DNA from: an uncultured Clostridia bacterium
GTDB taxonomy: Bacteria; Bacillota; Clostridia; TANB77; CAG-508
Assembly (NCBI GenBank): GCA_934121925.1
Contig: CAKOVK010000017.1
Coordinates: 1-31,155 of the forward strand
DNA: 31,155 bases
Direction of reading: 5' to 3'
The number at the start of each line of letters is the position of its first letter. Within the stretch, counting starts at the first letter, position 1. Under the pieces are notes generated by a model. It was not told where the DNA came from. It ran no database searches and saw only the letters and a list, made by a program, of their open reading frames with translations. The position numbers were made by a program, and so were the translations under genes. Positions 7,499 to 14,671 of this stretch are shown here, piece after piece.

Positions 7499-8596
7499 TC
7501 ATTTGTTTTTTTGGTTTTTATGTTCTTCTATAAAATTATTTTTTACAACTTTCAATAATTCAGTTAATGTTGCAAAAATCATTTTTCTATTTTCTTCATC
7601 GACTTGTCTATACGATTTAAACAATGTTCCGGCATTTGAAAACCATTGTTTTTTCAATTCTGATACTGTTTCTACATTGGTCGAGTTTATTATTTCAAAT
7701 ATTATATCTATGACTTGTTCTCTTTGCTTTGCATCTACTTGCTTAAGCCAGTCTTTTATAGATTTATCTATAAAATTACTTCCACTAGTAACTTCTTTCA
7801 AATATATAAATTTATTTCCTAAAACCTGCCAAGTATATAAATCATGTTGCATAAAGCCTTTTTCTATGCTTTCTACTATTGTATATTTTTCTTCATGATT
7901 TAAAAGCCTTCCAAAAACAGATTCTTGAGGTATATATGTATTTACTTTTTTTATTATTCCTTTGTATTCTTCTGTTTGTATTATGTCATCTCCAAAGCCC
8001 GGTCCATCGTTATTATAAATATTTATAATTCTATCTTTTATATCGTTTTCAGCAAATATAGATGCATATATAGCAAAGTTTCCTCCTTTAGAATGCCCTC
8101 CTACTCTTAATTTATTAGGATATTTATTAGCTATTTCTTCCAAATATTTCTTAGATTCCAGTTGTCCTGCTACATGGCTTTTAAAGCTCATATTTAAGTC
8201 TTCTTTCCATCCTACAACAGTATTATCTGTTCCTCTATAAGAAACATATAGAGTATCATCTGGCATTATTATCGTTACTGCTGAAAATTGTTCTTCTTTT
8301 TCTGGCTTTACTTTATTAATATATTTTGTTACTTTCATTTCTCCAAATCTTTTAGATTCTCCCATTACTGGAAATAAGTCCACATCGTTAGGCCATAAGA
8401 TTTTCATCTTAGAAATATCTGTATTTTTAAATCTTTCACTTAATTCTTTTATACTCACTGTTTCATCTTTTTTTATTAAATTATCTAATGGAAAATATGA
8501 AAATCTTGATAATATTAAATTATCTATTTCATTAAATTCATCTTGTAATAGATTTAAGTCACCTCTCCATTTTATATAATCAATTACATTTGCCAT
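7499..8596 (-). CDS. DUF2974 (Mbeg1-like) alpha/beta hydrolase
   Basis: A 365-residue soluble lipase-like protein. It begins MANVIDYIKWRGDL, typical of the family. Segments VSYRGTDNTVVGWKEDLNMS and RVGGHSKGGNFAIYAS give the lipase pattern, with GHSKG as the nucleophile elbow (Ser). NNDGPGFGDD likely carries the acidic residue and a later His completes the triad. Substrate unknown. ATG 8596 follows AAAGGA and lies 13 bases after the stop of the upstream RNA methyltransferase gene, so they probably share a transcript. Confidence 0.8.
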   Translation of the reverse strand: MANVIDYIKWRGDLNLLQDEFNEIDNLILSRFSYFPLDNLIKKDETVSIKELSERFKNTDISKMKILWPNDVDLFPVMGESKRFGEMKVTKYINKVKPEKEEQFSAVTIIMPDDTLYVSYRGTDNTVVGWKEDLNMSFKSHVAGQLESKKYLEEIANKYPNKLRVGGHSKGGNFAIYASIFAENDIKDRIINIYNNDGPGFGDDIIQTEEYKGIIKKVNTYIPQESVFGRLLNHEEKYTIVESIEKGFMQHDLYTWQVLGNKFIYLKEVTSGSNFIDKSIKDWLKQVDAKQREQVIDIIFEIINSTNVETVSELKKQWFSNAGTLFKSYRQVDEENRKMIFATLTELLKVVKNNFIEEHKNQKNK

Positions 8597-8609
8597 AAAA
8601 ACATCCTTT

Positions 8610-9518
8610 CTATTTGATTTTTTCTAATTTTGCTACGAAGAATCCTTCATATATTTCACTTGGGCAAACACACATTGTTCCTTCTATAGTCACTGGAAGC
8701 TCTGGAATACCTTTAAAAATCTCTTTATCAATTGGTACTAGTTTCATTTCTCCATTTTTCAAAATTTCTTTTATAATATTTTCATTTTCTTCTTTTAAAA
8801 TTGAGCAAGTTGAGTAAACCAAAACTCCTCCTAGTTTTAGGATCTTGCTTGCTTTTTTTATTAATTCTTTTTGAGTTTTAATAGATCTTTCTATTAATTC
8901 TTTTGTAAATAGCTCACATTGTTTTTTATTATTTATACTTATAGTTCCGCTTCCACTACAAGGCGCATCTAGTAAAATTTTGTCAAATGAAAAAAAGTTA
9001 TCCAATTTTCTAGAATCTTTTAGCATTACACTAACTCTTGCAGCTCCTTGTTTATCTAAATTATATTTCAGCCTTTCTGCCCTTATTTTATTTTTTTCAC
9101 ACGCAGTTATCATTGCTTTATTATTTGATAAACTAGCCATTTGTGTGGTTTTTCCTCCTGGGGCAGCTGCCATATCTAATATATTCTCTTTTTCTTTTGG
9201 ATTTAATATTATTGGTGGAAGCATTGATGATAAACTTTGTAAATATATTTTTCCTTCTTTATAAATATCCATTTCTTTAATTGTATCTGCACTTTCATTT
9301 TTTATAATAAAAGCTTCTTCATTCCACTGACTTTTCTCATATTCTATTTTAAGTTTAGTTAAAGTATTTTCTACCTCTTCTGAATTTGCTTTTAATGTAT
9401 TCACTCTAAATGTAGTAACTCTTTTCAACTTATATCCCTCTATTATTTGATTTGTTAACTCGTTTCCATATTCTTTTAATAGCATTTCACCTAAAAATTC
9501 AGGAATTGCTTCATTCAT
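8610..9518 (-). CDS. NOL1/NOP2/Sun RNA m5C methyltransferase
   Basis: An S-adenosylmethionine-dependent RNA cytosine-C5 methyltransferase of the RsmB/RsmF type. It has a short N-terminal RNA-binding part (FRVNTLKAN), the SAM site ILDMAAAPGGKTTQMA, motif IV LLDAPCSGSGT with one catalytic Cys, and VYSTCSI with the second. At 302 residues it lacks the extra C-terminal domain of RsmF, as in many short Firmicutes forms. The target (rRNA or tRNA) cannot be told from sequence. The GGAGG ribosome binding site lies inside the last codons of tcdA, and ATG follows that stop almost directly, so the two are coupled. Confidence 0.85.
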   Translation of the reverse strand: MNEAIPEFLGEMLLKEYGNELTNQIIEGYKLKRVTTFRVNTLKANSEEVENTLTKLKIEYEKSQWNEEAFIIKNESADTIKEMDIYKEGKIYLQSLSSMLPPIILNPKEKENILDMAAAPGGKTTQMASLSNNKAMITACEKNKIRAERLKYNLDKQGAARVSVMLKDSRKLDNFFSFDKILLDAPCSGSGTISINNKKQCELFTKELIERSIKTQKELIKKASKILKLGGVLVYSTCSILKEENENIIKEILKNGEMKLVPIDKEIFKGIPELPVTIEGTMCVCPSEIYEGFFVAKLEKIK

Positions 9519-9519
9519 A

Positions 9520-10230
9520 TTATTTTTCCTCCGCCTTATAATTTATTATATCTTTAATTACTTCTCCTGCTATGATTAGTCCTGCAACAGATGGAACAAA
9601 TGATATACTTCCTGGTATTTGTTTAATTACTTCTTCATTTCTTGCCACTTTTATAGGAAGTTCTTTTGAGTAAACAACTTTAAGTTTCTTTATTTTTCTT
9701 GCTTTTAGTTCTTTTCTCATAACCTTTGCTAATGGGCACACACTTGTTTTATATATATCTGAGACTTCAAACTTTGTTGGATCTAATTTATTTCCAGTTC
9801 CCATACTAGATATAATAGGAATATTCAATTCATGCGCTCTTTTTACTAGTTCTATTTTAGCAGTTACTGTGTCTATTGCATCTACTACATATGATATAGT
9901 ACTGTCTAGTATACCTTCTGTTTCCGGCATAAAAAATTCTTTATAAATTTCTACTTCTGCATTTGGATTTATTTCCAAAATACGCTCTTTAGCTACTTCT
10001 ACTTTTGGTTTTCCAATAGTTTTTCTTGTTGCTATAATTTGCCTATTTAAGTTGCTTAAATCTACATTGTCTTTATCTACTAAAATAAATTTACCTATTC
10101 CAGCTCTTGTTAAAGCTTCTAATACAAAAGACCCAACTCCACCTATTCCGAATATTGCTACTTTACTATTTTTTAATTTTTCTAAGTTTTCTTTTCCTAT
10201 TAATAACTCTGTTCTTGAAAATTGTTCCAT
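9520..10230 (-). CDS. tcdA: tRNA threonylcarbamoyladenosine dehydratase
   Basis: An E1-like (ThiF/HesA fold) ATP-dependent enzyme that cyclises t6A to ct6A at position 37 of ANN-decoding tRNAs. The 236-residue protein starts MEQFSRTELLIG, then the nucleotide site VAIFGIGGVGSFVLEALTRAG and LVDKDNVDLSNLNRQI, with the adenylation segment YVVDAIDTVTAKIELV. TSVCPLAKVMRKELK supplies a Cys typical of TcdA/CsdL. GGAG lies about nine bases before ATG 10230. Coupled to the downstream RNA methyltransferase gene. A ThiF-like paralogue is the alternative, but length and motifs favour TcdA. Confidence 0.88.
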   Translation of the reverse strand: MEQFSRTELLIGKENLEKLKNSKVAIFGIGGVGSFVLEALTRAGIGKFILVDKDNVDLSNLNRQIIATRKTIGKPKVEVAKERILEINPNAEVEIYKEFFMPETEGILDSTISYVVDAIDTVTAKIELVKRAHELNIPIISSMGTGNKLDPTKFEVSDIYKTSVCPLAKVMRKELKARKIKKLKVVYSKELPIKVARNEEVIKQIPGSISFVPSVAGLIIAGEVIKDIINYKAEEK

Positions 10231-10304
10231 TCCTTTTTTTCTCCATTTATCTTATTTTTAATAATTATATTCTATTGTAATATTACAGTCAAGGAAAACA
10301 AGAT

Positions 10305-10333
10305 TTGCATATTTTATGTAAATGTGTTATAAT
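10305..10333 (+). promoter_or_regulatory. SigA promoter of the 10393 cassette
   Basis: TTGCAT (10305-10310), 17-base spacer, TATAAT (10328-10333). Confidence 0.75.
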
Positions 10334-10392
10334 TGATGTGTAAAAGGTAATATCCTTTGCAAATAATTATTAGAAAGGAGAGAAACACATAC

Positions 10393-10761
10393 ATGTCGTA
10401 TGATAGACAGTTTGTTTCTCAGCAGCTTGTATTGCAAGCTAACAAAATTCCGAATTCTCTCTGCTTTGGTAGAGTAGGACGTGATGATGAAGAAAAGGAA
10501 TTCATCCTTTCCTTCTTCACTAGATGTTCAGATTCTGAGCTTCTTAAGATTTCCGACTTCGTTTCGAAGAAAAAAGCTCAGGAAGAAATTCTCCTTTTGT
10601 TCTCTATGGAAAGAGATGACGGAATTGCTCATTCTTTATCCAAGGATGAAATGGCGTCTTTTGATTTCAAAAGCCATCATGATTACTCTCTTTCAAGCTA
10701 CAGCTCTTGGGATTCCCTCAGAGATGTACCTCAGGAAGTGCTCGTAATTACCTTCGCCTAA
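10393..10761 (+). CDS. Unknown 122-aa protein in a single-gene cassette
   Basis: I do not recognise this protein. An earlier in-frame ATG exists at 10357, but the AAAGGAGAG site at 10374-10382 points to ATG 10393 (MSYDRQFVSQQLVLQANKI). It is soluble and rich in Ser, Asp, Glu and Phe, with no Cys/His metal cluster beyond one HH pair. Codon use differs from its neighbours: TTC, TCC, CTC, GCC and CGT are frequent and GC is visibly higher. It has its own consensus promoter and a strong terminator. This resembles the RelA/SpoT cassette at 27384 in layout and composition and suggests acquisition or a distinct expression class. It contains no in-frame CGG. Confidence 0.6.
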   Translation: MSYDRQFVSQQLVLQANKIPNSLCFGRVGRDDEEKEFILSFFTRCSDSELLKISDFVSKKKAQEEILLLFSMERDDGIAHSLSKDEMASFDFKSHHDYSLSSYSSWDSLRDVPQEVLVITFA

Positions 10762-10780
10762 TCCTCGGTTAAAGCTTTTG

Positions 10781-10821
10781 CCACTTTGCTTTATAAAAAG
10801 CAGAGTGGTTTTCTTTTTTTC
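10781..10821 (+). terminator. Terminator of the 10393 cassette
   Basis: CCACTTTGCTT, loop TATAAA, AAGCAGAGTGG (11-base stem with one G-T pair), followed by TTTTCTTTTTTTC. Confidence 0.88.
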
Positions 10822-10850
10822 TTGACACTTGTGTTATAATTATTTTGATA
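10822..10850 (+). promoter_or_regulatory. Probable pncB promoter
   Basis: A perfect TTGACA (10822-10827) starts right at the end of the preceding T-run. A TTGATA lies 17 bases on. A TATAAT at 10835 is too close to pair with it, so the exact -10 box is uncertain. Confidence 0.45.
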
Positions 10851-10873
10851 AAAAATATTTAAGGAGTGTATTT

Positions 10874-12307
10874 ATGGATAATAGAAAATTAGAATTAGTT
10901 ACAGATTTTTATGAACTTACAATGTCTAATTGTTATTTTGCAAAAAACATACAAGATACAATTTCATATTTTGATGTATTTTTTAGGAAGATACCAGATG
11001 AAGGCGGTTATGTTATATTTGCTGGCCTAGAGCAAGTTATTGATTATGTTAAAAATTTAAAATTTGATGAAGATGATATTTCATATTTAAAAGGTTTAAA
11101 TAAATTTTCTGATGAATTTTTAAACTATCTTAAGAGTTTTAAATTCACAGGAACTATTTGGGCTGTACCAGAAGGGACTGTTGTGTTTCCTAATGAACCA
11201 TTAATTACTGTTAAAGCTCCAATTATAGAAGCTCAAATTTTAGAAACAGCTTTACTTTGTTTAATTAACCATCAATCTTTAATTGCAACAAAATCTAGTA
11301 GAATTGTTCGCGCTGCTAAAGGAAGACCTGTAATGGAATTTGGCGCAAGAAGAGCTCATAGCGTAGATGCTGCTGTATATGGTGCGCGTGCCGCTGTAAT
11401 TGGTGGATGTGTTGGTACTTCTTGTACTCTTACTGCAAAAGAATTTAATGTTTCAGCAAGTGGCACAATGGCTCATAGTTTTATACAGGCTTTTGATTCT
11501 GAATATGAAGCGTTCAAAGTTTATGCTGAAAACTATCCTGATGATTGTACTCTTCTTATAGATACTTATGATACTTTAAATTCCGGCATACAAAATGCTA
11601 TAAAAGTGTTTAATGAAGTTTTAGTTCCAAATGGATATAGACCAAAGGCTGTAAGATTAGACAGTGGTGATTTATCTTACCTTTCTAAAAAGATTAGAAA
11701 AATTTTAAATGAAGCGGGATTTGAAGACTGCAAAATATGTGGTACAAATGCATTAGATGAATATATAATAACTTCTATATTGGATGAAGGTGCTAAAATA
11801 GATTTATTTGGTGTTGGAGAAAATTTAATTACAGCAAAAAGCAATCCTGTTTTTGGAGGAGTTTACAAATTAGTTGCAATTGAAAAAGATGGAAAAATTG
11901 TTCCTAAAATTAAAATTTCTGATAATACTATAAAGATTACTAACCCTGGCTTTAAAAAGGTTTATAGATTTTATGATAATAATACAAATAAAGCTCTTGC
12001 GGATGTAATAACACTTAATGATGAAGTTATTCCAGCTGATTCCTATACAATATTTGACCCAGCAAATCCTTGGAAGAAAAAAACATTAAAAAATTACACA
12101 GTAAGACCTATTCAAGAACTTATATTTGATAATGGAAAATTAGTTTATACTTCACCTAACTTAAAAGAGATTTCTGAAAATGCAAAAAAAGAATTAGATA
12201 CTTTATGGAGCGAAGTAAAACGTATGAAAAATCCTCATAAATACTATGTAGATTTATCTCAAAAATTATGGGATTTAAAAAATAAATTATTAGAAGATAA
12301 AAAGTAA
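10874..12307 (+). CDS. pncB: Nicotinate phosphoribosyltransferase
   Basis: Makes nicotinate mononucleotide from nicotinate, PRPP and ATP in NAD salvage. The reading frame is open from 10829, but AAGGAG at 10861-10866 selects ATG 10874, giving 477 residues starting MDNRKLELVTDFYELTMSN, the classic family N-terminus. Further family segments are RRAHSVDAAVYGARAAVIGG, GTMAHSFIQAF (with the phosphoribosyl-binding and catalytic His region), LIDTYDTL, AVRLDSGDL and FGVGENLIT. Length suits the long bacterial form. It converges on a nicotinamidase-like gene supplying its substrate. Arg codons include CGC and CGT but not CGG. Confidence 0.95.
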   Translation: MDNRKLELVTDFYELTMSNCYFAKNIQDTISYFDVFFRKIPDEGGYVIFAGLEQVIDYVKNLKFDEDDISYLKGLNKFSDEFLNYLKSFKFTGTIWAVPEGTVVFPNEPLITVKAPIIEAQILETALLCLINHQSLIATKSSRIVRAAKGRPVMEFGARRAHSVDAAVYGARAAVIGGCVGTSCTLTAKEFNVSASGTMAHSFIQAFDSEYEAFKVYAENYPDDCTLLIDTYDTLNSGIQNAIKVFNEVLVPNGYRPKAVRLDSGDLSYLSKKIRKILNEAGFEDCKICGTNALDEYIITSILDEGAKIDLFGVGENLITAKSNPVFGGVYKLVAIEKDGKIVPKIKISDNTIKITNPGFKKVYRFYDNNTNKALADVITLNDEVIPADSYTIFDPANPWKKKTLKNYTVRPIQELIFDNGKLVYTSPNLKEISENAKKELDTLWSEVKRMKNPHKYYVDLSQKLWDLKNKLLEDKK

Positions 12308-12342
12308 TTTGCTTTCTTGGCAAATTACTTTTTATCTTCTAA
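12290..12342. terminator. 23-base perfect inverted repeat, bidirectional terminator
   Basis: Arms 12290-12312 and 12320-12342 are exact reverse complements with a 7-base loop (TTTCTTG). The left arm includes the last codons of pncB and its stop; the right arm reaches to within three bases of the convergent gene's stop at 12346. The central stem GTAATTTGC/GCAAATTAC is flanked by A5 and T5, so it can end both transcripts. Confidence 0.85.
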
Positions 12343-12345
12343 AAG

Positions 12346-12909
12346 TTAGGCTTCCTTAATTATTTTTATTCCATTTTGTTCCATCATTTTAAATGCTATT
12401 TCATTATATTCTTTCCTGTTGTGATTTGGTGCATCATAGGTTTCAACTGCATCCTTATATATTACAACTTCCATATCCAAGTCATTTTCGTTTATATAAT
12501 TTTTTAATGGTATAGCAAAATTCATTACACATAAATCTGTACAGCAACCACACAAAGCTATTTCTTTTAGATTGTTTTCATTGTTTTTGATATAGCTGTA
12601 AAAGTCTTTTGTTAGAAATCCCGATGTTGAATTTTTTCTAATTACTTTCATACTGTTTTCATAAGGTTTTAACTCTTCTATAAGTTCAGCCTCTTCAGTT
12701 CCTAAGATACAATGTTTTGGAAAATTCTCAAACTCTTTAGAATTTTCATTATGTCCTTCTTGAATGCTTATTATATCATTTTCTTCTTGGACATATTCCT
12801 TAATTAAATTTATAATATTTGGTGTTATATTGTTTATTTCTTTGTCTGCAAGAGCTCCTTCTTTTACAAATCCATTTACCATGTCTATTACTAATAAAAG
12901 CTTTTTCAT
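12346..12909 (-). CDS. Nicotinamidase-like isochorismatase-family hydrolase
   Basis: Probably hydrolyses nicotinamide to nicotinate and ammonia. The isochorismatase-fold catalytic triad is visible: Asp9 (LLVIDMVNGF), Lys92 (VIRKNSTSGF) and Cys127 (CCTDLCV). KHCILGTEEAEL matches the PncA HC-GTxGAEL segment. The usual DWH metal motif is altered to QEGH (Glu51, His53), so metal binding may differ and another amide substrate is possible. At 187 residues it is of normal size. It faces pncB tail to tail, which supports the NAD salvage role. GGGAG precedes ATG 12909, 18 bases downstream of galE. Confidence 0.8.
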   Translation of the reverse strand: MKKLLLVIDMVNGFVKEGALADKEINNITPNIINLIKEYVQEENDIISIQEGHNENSKEFENFPKHCILGTEEAELIEELKPYENSMKVIRKNSTSGFLTKDFYSYIKNNENNLKEIALCGCCTDLCVMNFAIPLKNYINENDLDMEVVIYKDAVETYDAPNHNRKEYNEIAFKMMEQNGIKIIKEA

Positions 12910-12927
12910 ATTTAAAAATCTCCCTTT

Positions 12928-13929
12928 TTATTTGTTTGAAACTATAAAATTCCAACTATCCTTGCACATATCTTCTATTCCTTTTTCTGCAGCCCATCCT
13001 AATTCTTTTTTTGCTTTTGAAGGGTCAGCATAACATATAGCTATATCTCCAGCCCTTCTTCCAACAATTTTATACTTAACTTCAACATTATTTACCTTTT
13101 GAAATGTATTTACTAAATCTAGTACAGAATATCCATGTCCTGTTCCTAAATTATATATTTTTACTCCTGCTTCTTCTCTAATTTTTGCAAGTGCTTTTAA
13201 ATGTCCTTTTGCTAGGTCTACTACATGTATATAGTCTCTAACTCCTGTTCCATCTTTTGTTGGATAGTCATTTCCAAATACACTTAATATTTCTAGTTTT
13301 CCACTTGCTACCCCTGTTATATATGGCATAAGGTTATTTGGTATGTCATTTGGGTCTTCTCCTATTAATCCACTTTCGTGTGCCCCTATTGGATTGAAGT
13401 ATCTAAGTAGTGCTATGCTAAATTCGTTATCTGCAACATAAACATCTTGTAAAATTCTTTCTATAAATAGTTTTGTTGTTCCATAAGGATTTGTTGTTCC
13501 TCCTGTTTTGCACTCTTCTGTTATAGGTACTATTTCTGGATCTCCATATACAGTTGCTGATGAACTAAACACTATTCTTTTACAGTTATATTTTTTCATT
13601 AATTTTAGTAATACTAAAGTTCCTGTTATATTATTATGATAATATTCTATTGGTTTTACAACAGATTCTCCTACTGCTTTTAATCCTGCAAAATGTATTA
13701 CAGATTCTATATTGTTTTCTTTAAATACTTTTTCTAGATTTTCTTCATCTAATATATCAACTTCATAAAATTTAAAGTCTTTTCCTGTTATTTTTTTTAT
13801 TTTATCTAAGGCTTCTGGCTTACTATTTATAAAGTTATCTACTATAACTATGTCTTCTCCCGCTTCTAATAATTCTACAACTGTGTGACTTCCTATATAG
13901 CCAGCTCCTCCTGGAACTAATATTGCCAT
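12928..13929 (-). CDS. galE: UDP-glucose 4-epimerase
   Basis: Interconverts UDP-glucose and UDP-galactose using bound NAD, feeding surface polysaccharide synthesis. The 333-residue short-chain dehydrogenase-type protein has the Rossmann motif GGAGYIGSHTVVELL, the Ser/Thr region VFSSSATVYGDP and the catalytic Tyr-Lys pair in NPYGTTKLF. ALLRYFNPIGAHESGLIGE and YIHVVDLAKGHLKAL are diagnostic of GalE. Odd point: the residue before GGAGYIGS is Pro (LVPGGAG), where Thr is nearly universal. GGGAGG precedes ATG 13929. It probably shares a transcript with the nicotinamidase-like and transglycosylase genes. Confidence 0.93.
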   Translation of the reverse strand: MAILVPGGAGYIGSHTVVELLEAGEDIVIVDNFINSKPEALDKIKKITGKDFKFYEVDILDEENLEKVFKENNIESVIHFAGLKAVGESVVKPIEYYHNNITGTLVLLKLMKKYNCKRIVFSSSATVYGDPEIVPITEECKTGGTTNPYGTTKLFIERILQDVYVADNEFSIALLRYFNPIGAHESGLIGEDPNDIPNNLMPYITGVASGKLEILSVFGNDYPTKDGTGVRDYIHVVDLAKGHLKALAKIREEAGVKIYNLGTGHGYSVLDLVNTFQKVNNVEVKYKIVGRRAGDIAICYADPSKAKKELGWAAEKGIEDMCKDSWNFIVSNK

Positions 13930-13977
13930 AATTCATTCCTCCCTTGTAATTTTGCTTTTCATTATATATCAAAATAA

Positions 13978-14541
13978 TTAATTATACAATCCTTTATATA
14001 TTTCATAATCTCTTAAAATTTTTCTTACATAGTTATTTGTTTCTTTATATGGTACATTTTCTATATCTGTTCCATCTTCTTTTATTGTTCCATTTTTTAT
14101 CCAGCTATCCACATTTCCCATCCCTGCATTATATGCAATTATTGCTAATGGATAGTTGTTATTATAATGGTTTAATAGATATGTAAAATATTTTAATCCT
14201 ATTTTTATATTTGTTTCTGGTTTAAACAATTCTTCTTCTGTAACTTCAAGATCCATTTTGTTTGCTGTTTCTATTGCAGTAGTTTCCATTATTTGCATTA
14301 ATCCTATTGCATTACTTGATGATTTTGCATTTTCTTTAAAATTACTTTCTGCCTTTATTATTGCATAAACCATATACTTATCCATATTATATTCTTCCGC
14401 ATATTTTACTACATATTCACTATACTTTAGTGGATATAGCTTTTTCATTATAATGTCATCTATTTTTATAACTTTAAATAAAATAAAGATTATAGATGCT
14501 AATATTAATAATGTTATTAAAAATTTTAATAATCTTTTCAA
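13978..14541 (-). CDS. Soluble-lytic-transglycosylase-like membrane protein
   Basis: Cleaves peptidoglycan glycan strands, forming 1,6-anhydro ends. The 187-residue protein has an N-terminal hydrophobic anchor (about residues 5-25) and a single SLT/goose-lysozyme-type domain. The catalytic Glu is Glu65 in AIIKAESNFKENA, followed by SSNAIGLMQIMETTA and IAYNAGMGNVDSWI. The start is TTG at 14541 (TTG AAA AGA) with AAAGGAG ahead of it. It lies between polA and galE. Its presence shows a walled bacterium. Confidence 0.88.
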   Translation of the reverse strand: MKRLLKFLITLLILASIIFILFKVIKIDDIIMKKLYPLKYSEYVVKYAEEYNMDKYMVYAIIKAESNFKENAKSSSNAIGLMQIMETTAIETANKMDLEVTEEELFKPETNIKIGLKYFTYLLNHYNNNYPLAIIAYNAGMGNVDSWIKNGTIKEDGTDIENVPYKETNNYVRKILRDYEIYKGLYN

Positions 14542-14565
14542 TTTTTTCTCCTTTTGTTTTTAATT

Positions 14566-14643
14566 GATGTGAGAGGTGTGATTTATTGCAAATTTTATTT
14601 TTGGGCGTATGCAATACGCCCTACAAATCACACATTTCTCATC
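14566..14643. repeat. Palindromic intergenic repeat with GGGCGTAT core
   Basis: Outer arms at 14566-14584 (GATGTGAGAGGTGTGATTT) and 14625-14643 are imperfect reverse complements. Inside is a perfect hairpin GGGCGTAT-GCA-ATACGCCC at 14603-14621. It fills the 130-base gap between polA and the transglycosylase gene. The GC-rich core in an AT-rich gap looks like a dispersed palindromic repeat (REP/MITE-like). It may also attenuate polA readthrough. Confidence 0.65.
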
Positions 14644-14671
14644 GTACTTCGCCTTTCATGAAATTACAAAT

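Noticed and set aside
10829..10873. Upstream start for pncB
   Set aside because: The extra 15 residues run through the promoter region; the AAGGAG site and the family N-terminus both point to 10874.
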